Positions 58,113 through 64,000 of a DNA stretch of 64,000 nt are shown one piece after another. Under the pieces are notes generated by a model that searched no databases, was not told where the DNA came from, and worked only from the letters and a program-made list of their open reading frames with translations. Numbering within the stretch: the stretch's first letter is position 1; each line of letters starts with the position of its first letter. Where the stretch lies: NCBI GenBank assembly GCA_964446945.1, contig CAYUQO010000002.1:1-64000 (forward strand). Direction: 5' to 3'. The position numbers were made by a program, and so were the translations under genes. Source of the DNA: CAIYRG01 sp964446945 (lineage in GTDB: Bacteria > Pseudomonadota > Alphaproteobacteria > Micropepsales > Micropepsaceae).

Positions 58113-59741
58113 TTGGCCGAACAACAGACCGTAGCTTTTGCCGTCGCCGAGGCGCTCCGCGAGATTGGCGTGCGGCACGTCTTTGGCGTGCCGAGCGGCG
58201 GCTGGGTCGATTACATGGAAGCCCTGCGCATGACGCCGGGCATGGAATTCGTGCTCACCACCCATGAAGGCGGCGCCGGCATGATGGCGGATGTCTGCGG
58301 CCGGCTGACCGGCGCGCCCGGCGCCTGCTTCGGGACCTTCGGCCCGGGAGCCACCAATCTCGCCACCGGGGTTGGCGGGGCGCTGCTCGACCGTTCCCCA
58401 ATGATCGCGCTCACCGATGAAATGCCCGCGAACATGCGCGGGCGCGTGAGCCAGATGGGGATCGATCATCAGGCGCTGTTCCGGCCTTTGACGAAGAATA
58501 CGACGCGCCTCACGCCAGATGCGCCGCGCGCGATTCTGTTCGATGCCGCGCGGTTGGCGCTGACCGAACAACCCGGCCCGGTACATGTCGGCCTGCCCGT
58601 CGGTATGTCAGCGCAGCCTGCCGGCGCCGAAACGGTCCGCTTCGCCCGCCCGGATTTGCCATGGCACGCGGACAAGGCGTCTGTCGATCGTGCGATTGGG
58701 CTGTTCGAGAAAGCGCGGCGTCCGGTTCTCGCCGTTGGTCTGAGCGCGGTTCGCGCGGGCGTCGGCGACCGCATCTGGACGCTCGCGGAAAAGCACAGCC
58801 TGCCGGTGGTGTTGACGCCGATGGCCAAGGGCATGCTGCCCGAAGATCATCGTTGCTACGCCGGAGTGGTATTTCACGCGCTCAGCGACATTGTCGGCCT
58901 GACCCATCAGATGGCGGATTGTGTCGTGGCGGTTGGCTATGACCCGGTCGAGTTCAATTTCGAATCCTGGATGCCGCGGGTCCCGCTGGTGAATATCGAC
59001 ACGGTACCGGCGGATATCGATTCCACCGCATATCCGGACGTGGTGAATGTCACCGGTTCGATTCCGGACTCGATCCGTCAATTATTCGATCTGGCGCCGA
59101 AGGACACAGCCTGGGATTTCCGCCGGCTTGCCGAGCGCCGTGGCGATATCTTTGCAAAGCTGGCGCCGCCGCCCGGAAGTTTTGGACCGCGCGCCGTTCT
59201 CGCGATTTTGCGCGACGTGCTGCCGCCGGACGGCATCATGACCTGCGATGTCGGCGCACATACCCATCTGATCGGCCAGGCGTGGCGCACACCGGCGCCG
59301 GGATTGCAGATCATGACCAATGGCTGGTCGACGATGGGGTTTGGAATTCCATCCGCAATCGCGGCAAAACTCGTGCATCGCGAAAAGCAGGTCTGCACGG
59401 TTACCGGCGACGGCGGCTTCCTGATGACTGCCGGCGAAATCGCCACCGCCATCCGTTGTAACCTGAATGTCGTTATTGTGGTGCTGACCGACAACGATCT
59501 TGCGCTGATCCGGATCAAACAGGAGCGCAAGGGCAATCCGATTTATGGGACGCCGGTGCGGGAACGCGGGACGATCGGCGAGAATATCTTCGGCGCGCCG
59601 GTCAGGACGGCCTGTGATGCGGTGTCATTCCGGAAACATCTGGATGCCGCATTTTCCAGCGATGGGCCGGTGATTGTGGAAGCCGTGGTGGACAGCCGCG
59701 AATATGATTCGCTGGTGCTGAAGAAAGATAAGATTGCTTAG
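58113..59741 (+). CDS. Thiamine-diphosphate-dependent enzyme (acetolactate synthase/decarboxylase family)
   Basis: 542 residues. Three-domain ThDP fold: the activating Glu in LTTHEGGAGMMAD, GPGATNLATGVGGALLDRSP, a central FAD/nucleotide-like domain with RRPVLAVGLSAV, and the ThDP/Mg2+ motif GDGGFLMTAGEIATAIRCNLNVVIVVLTDND. It could be a decarboxylase of 2-oxo acids (benzoylformate or oxalyl-CoA type) or a carboligase; the HEGGA start is unlike the HxxHA of true acetolactate synthases, and no small subunit gene is present. Start TTG 58113. It lies 57 bases from the divergent amidohydrolase. Confidence 0.8.
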   Translation: MAEQQTVAFAVAEALREIGVRHVFGVPSGGWVDYMEALRMTPGMEFVLTTHEGGAGMMADVCGRLTGAPGACFGTFGPGATNLATGVGGALLDRSPMIALTDEMPANMRGRVSQMGIDHQALFRPLTKNTTRLTPDAPRAILFDAARLALTEQPGPVHVGLPVGMSAQPAGAETVRFARPDLPWHADKASVDRAIGLFEKARRPVLAVGLSAVRAGVGDRIWTLAEKHSLPVVLTPMAKGMLPEDHRCYAGVVFHALSDIVGLTHQMADCVVAVGYDPVEFNFESWMPRVPLVNIDTVPADIDSTAYPDVVNVTGSIPDSIRQLFDLAPKDTAWDFRRLAERRGDIFAKLAPPPGSFGPRAVLAILRDVLPPDGIMTCDVGAHTHLIGQAWRTPAPGLQIMTNGWSTMGFGIPSAIAAKLVHREKQVCTVTGDGGFLMTAGEIATAIRCNLNVVIVVLTDNDLALIRIKQERKGNPIYGTPVRERGTIGENIFGAPVRTACDAVSFRKHLDAAFSSDGPVIVEAVVDSREYDSLVLKKDKIA

Positions 59742-59761
59742 TGATAAAAATTGCGGTCAAC

Positions 59762-59843
59762 GCTCCCCTCATCCAGCAGCGCCAGTACGCGCGTAGCTAT
59801 GCTACGCGCGGGCGCTGCGTCCTTCTCCCTCAAGGGGAGAAGT
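59762..59843. repeat. Palindromic mosaic before the flavoprotein gene
   Basis: The ends CTCCCCTCA and CAAGGGGAG enclose CAGCGCC...GGGCGCTG and CGCGTAGCTATGCTACGCG. The right end is the ribosome-binding site of the GTG-initiated gene at 59842. Confidence 0.75.
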
Positions 59844-61539
59844 GAGAACGAAATTGAGTCCGCGTATTCATCTCGAGACGGATGTGCTGATCATTGGCGC
59901 GGGAGCGGCCGGGATGTCGGCCGCGATTGCCGCGCATGATCGGGGCGCAGCGGTCATTCTGATCGACCGCAGCCTGATCGGCCGCGGCGGCGCGACCGTG
60001 ATGGCACAGATGACCGTCGCGGCGGCGGTGGGCGAAGAGGTGCCCGACACGCCGGAACATCACCTCGCCGATACGCTGAACGCGGGCCGCGGATTGTGCG
60101 ACGAAAACCTGTCGCAGTTGCTGTGCGAAGAAGCACCCGCCGCCATCCGGCAAATGGACGGCTGGCATGTCGGCTGGGCGCGCCATGATGACGGCCGCAT
60201 GCGCCAGACCGAAGCTCCGGGGCATGACCGGCCGCGCTGCGTCTATGTCGATTATCTGAACACCGGTCCAGCCGTCTCACGCACGCTGCGGGCGCAGGTG
60301 CAACGGCGCGCGAGCGTGCAGCGCATCGGCGATGTGATGATCACCGACATATTGCAGCATGACGGCGCGGTTTGCGGCGCAGCCGGATTCGCACTGGGCA
60401 GCGGCGACGCGGTCACCATCGCGGCAAAAGCGGTCGTGATTGCCGCCGGAGGGCTGACGCGGCTGTACCGGCGCAACAGCGCCTCGGCCAATATGAGCGG
60501 CGACGGTTATGCGCTGGCGCTGCGCGCCGGCGCCGAGCTCATCGATATGGAATTCGTTCAGTTCTTCCCCATTGGTCATCTCGCGCCGCGGCTCGTGGGA
60601 ATGGATCCGATCATGTGGGATCCCTTCCGCTACAAACTCGGCGGACGATTGCTGAACAGCGAGGGCCGCGAATTCCTCACCGATTATAATTCCGAAGAGA
60701 CCGGCCGCTATCGCGTGCCGCGCGACATCGCCACTTATGCCATTCTGAAAGAAGTCGCGGCCGGGCGCGGTTCGCCGTCGGGCGGCGTGTATCTCTCGTT
60801 CCGCCATGTTCCGGAACAAGAGCTGCGCCTGGCCTTCGGGCCGGTGGTCGACCGGCTTCTCGGCAATGGCATCGATCTGACAAAGGCTGCCATCGAAGTG
60901 TCGCCGATCGCGCATTACCACATGGGCGGCATCCGCGTGGATGCGCACATGCAAAGCTCCGTACCCGGCCTGTTTGCCGCCGGCGAGGCTGTGGGCGGCG
61001 CCAATGGCGCCAACCGGCTATCGGGCAATGCGATACCGGAAGCGCTGGTGTTCGGACGCGTCGCCGGTGAATCGGCTGCGGCTGCCGCGCGAAAAACTGC
61101 GTCATCTGCATTTTCCGGAAAGGCGGCACATGCAGCGTTTGAACTGATTGAGGCTTGCGATTCCGCTGCGGGTTCCTCGGCACCGGCCATCCGGGAGTTG
61201 CAGGACGTCATGCAGCGCCATGCCGGACCCTTACGCGACGCCGGCGGCTTGCGTACGGGCTTGCAGGAAATCATCCGGCTGCGCTCGGAGCTTCCGCAGC
61301 GCCCGCCACCGGCGTCCGCATTTGCGTCCGCGCGCCGCGACTGGTTTGACTTACGCAATATGCTGCTGGTCGCCGAATGCGTCGCGACAGCGGCACTGGC
61401 ACGCAAGGAAAGCCGCGGTGCGCATCAGCGGGAAGATTTTCCCTCGACGGACAATCACCTGGAACTGAACTACGTTCAGACATATCGCGATGGCCGGATC
61501 GCGCTCCACCCCGAGCATGCGCGGGCCAGCGTCGCATGA
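59842..61539 (+). CDS. FAD-dependent oxidoreductase of the succinate dehydrogenase/fumarate reductase flavoprotein family
   Basis: 565 residues. FAD motif TDVLIIGAGAAGMSAAIAAHDRG, then GRGGATVMAQMTVAAA, substrate-loop HYHMGGIRVDAHMQSSVPGLFAAGEAVGGANGANRLSGNAIPEALVFGR and a C-terminal helical domain (LRTGLQEIIRLRSELPQ; NMLLVAECVATAALARKESRGAH). It reduces or oxidises a dicarboxylate-like or unsaturated substrate, with electrons through the small ferredoxin encoded next. Start GTG 59842 uses the AAGGGGAG of the adjoining repeat. No signal peptide. Confidence 0.87.
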   Translation: MRTKLSPRIHLETDVLIIGAGAAGMSAAIAAHDRGAAVILIDRSLIGRGGATVMAQMTVAAAVGEEVPDTPEHHLADTLNAGRGLCDENLSQLLCEEAPAAIRQMDGWHVGWARHDDGRMRQTEAPGHDRPRCVYVDYLNTGPAVSRTLRAQVQRRASVQRIGDVMITDILQHDGAVCGAAGFALGSGDAVTIAAKAVVIAAGGLTRLYRRNSASANMSGDGYALALRAGAELIDMEFVQFFPIGHLAPRLVGMDPIMWDPFRYKLGGRLLNSEGREFLTDYNSEETGRYRVPRDIATYAILKEVAAGRGSPSGGVYLSFRHVPEQELRLAFGPVVDRLLGNGIDLTKAAIEVSPIAHYHMGGIRVDAHMQSSVPGLFAAGEAVGGANGANRLSGNAIPEALVFGRVAGESAAAAARKTASSAFSGKAAHAAFELIEACDSAAGSSAPAIRELQDVMQRHAGPLRDAGGLRTGLQEIIRLRSELPQRPPPASAFASARRDWFDLRNMLLVAECVATAALARKESRGAHQREDFPSTDNHLELNYVQTYRDGRIALHPEHARASVA

Positions 61540-61892
61540 GTCTGATCGCCAGCCTGATTGTGACCCGCGGTGAGCCGGGAAAAGATTCCGTCAAACAGCG
61601 CTATGACGTGCGGTTTGAGCCCGGCGAATCCCTGCTGGACGGGCTGTGCCGCATTCGCGACGAACAGGATGCGAGCCTTGCGTTTCGCTATTCCTGCATC
61701 AATGCGAACGCCTGCAAGGAATGCATGCTCCGCCTGGACAATAGAACGGTTTATGCCTGCACGGCCCGGCTGGAGCCGCGCGAGATGATCGTCGAGCCGC
61801 TGCCCAACAAACGCGTCATTCGCGATCTGGTGACGGAGATAGCACCCCCGGACGAGCGTTTAGGCCGCTCCAGGGGGTACAGACCCGCGTAA
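61536..61892 (+). CDS. Short 2Fe-2S subunit (N-terminal half of SdhB/FrdB)
   Basis: 118 residues. QRYDVRFEPGESLLDGLCRIRDEQ and RYSCINANACKECMLRLDNRT...VYACTARLEP are the 2Fe-2S domain of succinate dehydrogenase/fumarate reductase iron-sulphur subunits, with C54, C60, C63 and C75. The spacing is C-x5-C, one longer than usual. The C-terminal domain with the 4Fe-4S and 3Fe-4S clusters is missing, and the frame ends cleanly in a stop. ATGA overlap with the flavoprotein shows coupling, so this is the partner subunit of a cytosolic flavoenzyme with one cluster. Confidence 0.8.
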   Translation: MSLIASLIVTRGEPGKDSVKQRYDVRFEPGESLLDGLCRIRDEQDASLAFRYSCINANACKECMLRLDNRTVYACTARLEPREMIVEPLPNKRVIRDLVTEIAPPDERLGRSRGYRPA

Positions 61893-61897
61893 CGCGC

Positions 61898-61934
61898 CAA
61901 GGCGTTTTGCGTTCTTTGATAGCAAAACGCCTTG
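61898..61934 (+). terminator. Hairpin after the flavoprotein operon
   Basis: A 13-bp perfect inverted repeat (CAAGGCGTTTTGC with GCAAAACGCCTTG) and 11-base loop, six bases after the stop. There is no T-run, so it is a factor-aided or mRNA-protecting hairpin. From 61935 to 62188 I see no convincing gene, only another small palindrome near 61978 (CATCCCCGTTCAAGCCGGGG). Confidence 0.55.
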
Positions 61935-62188
61935 CATTTAGCATTTGCCGCGCTTTCTGCGCCGAACCGGCGGCCATCCCCGTTCAAGCCGGGGACATGC
62001 TTCGGCGGAGAACGCTTTGGGCGCAAAATCGGTCCGGCCACGCATTTGCCGGGTGAGCGTTCCAGCCTCACATCGATTTTCTGCGTTCTCTCGCGTACCC
62101 GGAACGTGCAGTTCCGAAGCGTGTTTACACCTCGAAAGAGTGATGCGGGCGGCGTCCGCATTCAACAACCGGCGACGAGGAAAACGGT

Positions 62189-63724
62189 ATGCGCGCTGCG
62201 GGTTATTTGGTTCTTCCGTTGCTGTGCGCGCTGGCAGCGTGCAATCAGAACAGCAACCCGACTTCCGAACAAACATCATCCAATACGGCTCCGGCTGCGC
62301 CAGCCAACGGACCGCAGGTGGCGAACACAACCGATGTCGCGCCGGATGGACACAATACAATGCCGACGCTGGCCCCGATGATCAAACGGGCCGAACCGGG
62401 TGTCGTGAATATCTCGGTCGAAGGCACTGTCGAAGTCACCGAGGGCGCCGGCGGGACATCAGGCGGCAGCAGCTCACAAGGCAATTCCCAGGGCAATCCG
62501 CTGTTCAATGATCCGTTCTTCCGCCGCTTCTTCAACCTGCCGACCAATCCCAAGCCGCTGACCGAGCATGTGCATGCGGTGGGATCGGGCGTCGTGTATG
62601 ACGCCTCGCATGGTTACATCCTGACCAATTATCACGTCATTTCCGATGCCAACAAAATCCAGGTCACGTTGAGCGACGGACGCGAATTGCCGGCGACGCT
62701 GATCGCAGGCGACGAGAAGACCGATGTCGCGGTGCTGAAAGTCGCGTCCAACAATCTGACGCAGCTGCCGATCGGCCAATCCAAGGGTCTCCAGGTCGGC
62801 GATTATGTGGTCGCGATCGGCGATCCGTTCGGCGTCGGTCAGGCGGCAACCTTCGGTATTGTCAGTGCACTGGGCCGCAACAATCTCGGCATCGAAGGCT
62901 ATGAGGATTTCATCCAGACCGATGCGTCGATCAATCCGGGCAATTCCGGCGGCGCACTGCTCGACATGAGCGGAAGGCTGATCGGCATCAACACCGCCAT
63001 TCTCACCCACAGCAACGGCAATGTCGGTGTCGGTTTTGCCATTCCGATCGACATGGCTGACGCCGTCGCCAAACAATTGATCGCGCATGGGTCGGTTTCG
63101 CGCGGTGAGCTGGGCGTGGTGCTGCAGGATCTGACGCCAACCTTGGCGACCGCGATGGGCATTGTGGGAGTTACCGGCGGAGCCGTGATTTCCGATGTGA
63201 AGTCCGGCACGGCGGCCGATATGGCCGGGCTGAAGGTCGGCGATGTCGTGACCGGTCTCGATGGTCAGCCGATCCGTACCAGCGGACAGTTGCGCATGGA
63301 GATCGGCACCAAGCCGCCGGGATCGAAAATCGCGATGAACATCATGCGCGGCGGCAGGCAGATGACCATCGACGCGACGCTGCGGCAACCCGAGAGCGCG
63401 CCAAAGACAGCGGCTCTGCCGGCAACCAAACCGCCGGTTCCAGAAGCACCGACGCAGCGCATGGCCGGCCTGACGCTTTCGCCGATCCCGCAGGACAACA
63501 AGAACTACGGCAAGGTGAACGGCCTCTATGTCGCCAATGTCGACAATGGCAGCGATGCCGATGAAGCCGGAGTGCAACCGGGCGACATCATCACCAGCGT
63601 GGACAACAAGCCGGTGGCTTCGGCCCAGGATCTTGCCAAGGTGGTGCAGAACGAAAATCCGAACAAGCCATCCCTGTTGCAGGTGCGGCGCGGCGACTCT
63701 TCGGTCTATGTCGCTCTCGGATAA
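62189..63724 (+). CDS. HtrA/Deg-family serine protease (lipoprotein)
   Basis: A 511-residue trypsin-like periplasmic protease/chaperone. Lipobox LCALAAC predicts lipidation at Cys18. The catalytic triad is H149 (TNYHVI), D179 (EKTDVAVLK) and S253 (NPGNSGGALL). Two PDZ domains follow (about 300-400, RGELGVVLQDLTPTLA...AGLKVGDVVTGLDGQPI; about 415-510, NGLYVANVDNGSDADEAGVQPGDIITSVDNKPV). It degrades or refolds damaged envelope proteins. GAGGAAA precedes ATG 62189, and a strong terminator follows. DegP and DegQ cannot be told apart by this alone. Confidence 0.92.
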   Translation: MRAAGYLVLPLLCALAACNQNSNPTSEQTSSNTAPAAPANGPQVANTTDVAPDGHNTMPTLAPMIKRAEPGVVNISVEGTVEVTEGAGGTSGGSSSQGNSQGNPLFNDPFFRRFFNLPTNPKPLTEHVHAVGSGVVYDASHGYILTNYHVISDANKIQVTLSDGRELPATLIAGDEKTDVAVLKVASNNLTQLPIGQSKGLQVGDYVVAIGDPFGVGQAATFGIVSALGRNNLGIEGYEDFIQTDASINPGNSGGALLDMSGRLIGINTAILTHSNGNVGVGFAIPIDMADAVAKQLIAHGSVSRGELGVVLQDLTPTLATAMGIVGVTGGAVISDVKSGTAADMAGLKVGDVVTGLDGQPIRTSGQLRMEIGTKPPGSKIAMNIMRGGRQMTIDATLRQPESAPKTAALPATKPPVPEAPTQRMAGLTLSPIPQDNKNYGKVNGLYVANVDNGSDADEAGVQPGDIITSVDNKPVASAQDLAKVVQNENPNKPSLLQVRRGDSSVYVALG

Positions 63725-63745
63725 GGCTTGAGCCTCCGATTGATG

Positions 63746-63783
63746 ACGGGTCTTCTCCCAGGCGGAGAAGACCCGTTCTGTTT
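63746..63783 (+). terminator. Rho-independent terminator after the HtrA gene
   Basis: A 13-bp perfect stem (ACGGGTCTTCTCC with GGAGAAGACCCGT), 5-base loop, then TCTGTTT. Confidence 0.85.
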
Positions 63784-63862
63784 ATTGGATGGCGGGCGGG
63801 GCACCATCGGATTACAGTGCTGGTAGTGCGGCGGAGGTATTGCCGCTGCAGGGAGGACCAGC

Positions 63863-64000
63863 ATGACAAGATTGATCGCGGCGCTGTTTTTGATGTTTGC
63901 CTTCGCCGCCGGCACAGCACCACAAACGGCTTTCGCGCAGGCCTATCCGCCCAATGCAATGGGCGTCACCATGGGCCATTGGCATCTCAACTCACGCGAT
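63863..64000 (+). CDS. Exported VOC-like protein, 5' part only
   Basis: The first 46 codons of a gene cut by the window edge. Signal peptide LIAALFLMFAFAAGTAPQTAFAQ, then PNAMGVTMGHWHLNSRD, similar to the FHHLHLNSLDP start of the VOC domain in the 14127 gene, so a third exported VOC protein is likely. GGGAGGACC precedes ATG 63863. Confidence 0.6.
   Translation, partial: MTRLIAALFLMFAFAAGTAPQTAFAQAYPPNAMGVTMGHWHLNSRD

Noticed and set aside
58113..59741. Naming this gene ilvB (acetolactate synthase)
   Set aside because: The N-terminal Glu motif context differs and no regulatory subunit is adjacent; many decarboxylases share the fold.
61935..62188. Possible RNA gene or small gene upstream of the HtrA gene
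   Set aside because: A CCCCGTTCAAGCCGGGG stem-loop looks like a tRNA T-arm, but there is no acceptor, D or anticodon arm around it, and the open frames have no start signals.

Overview
The window is chromosomal DNA from a GC-rich alphaproteobacterium, probably soil-living and aerobic. The strongest taxonomic markers are a CtrA cell-cycle regulator (36628-37320) next to a ChpT-type phosphotransferase (35498-36115), consensus-like CtrA boxes, a DUF1134 protein, ExoD, an HWE histidine kinase behind a GGAAC-N16-CGTT (EcfG-type) promoter, and Rhizobiales-like palindromic intergenic repeats. I cannot name the genus.

Layout. 0.1-2.7 kb: ECF sigma/anti-sigma pair and two small exported proteins. 2.8-7 kb: small helical proteins, a Crp/Fnr regulator with its own palindromic operator, two exported proteins and a fused cytochrome c-outer-membrane porin resembling Cyc2; two of these genes share a duplicated upstream region. 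7-15 kb: first member of a seven-copy exported family, CBS protein, GlpD, GH13 glucosidase diverging from TreZ, a VOC protein. 15-22 kb: TIGR02444 protein, TPR/SPOR lipoprotein, a complete 1951-bp IS1595-like element with a passenger gene, then ubiD and ubiX. 22-33 kb: CheB-CheR-PAS-HWE sensor kinase with receiver protein, metalloprotease-like protein, lipoprotein, a stand-alone CoxL-type molybdoenzyme coupled to a TauD-type dioxygenase, ExoD. 33-39 kb: core genes (DUF1134, cysQ, chpT, receiver, ctrA, FliJ-like, mnmA). 39-62 kb: an accessory oxidative region with six more members of the exported family, two amidohydrolases, two PQQ dehydrogenases with lanthanide-type Asp-x-Asp sites, a diheme cytochrome c, VOC proteins, a ThDP enzyme and a flavoprotein/2Fe-2S pair; it also holds a GIY-YIG protein behind a dense operator array. 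62-64 kb: an HtrA-type protease and the start of another VOC protein.

How it fits together. Much of the 39-62 kb block is exported and redox- or hydrolase-related, so a periplasmic oxidation route feeding electrons from PQQ enzymes to cytochrome c is the simplest reading; the substrate is unknown. The most notable undescribed element is the exported family with the SVGHYEGD signature: seven divergent copies in 50 kb, each with a signal peptide, nearly invariant Cys and His positions and no function I recognise. Intergenic space is packed with nested palindromic mosaics, several of which appear to provide the ribosome-binding site of the next gene, which then uses a non-AUG start.
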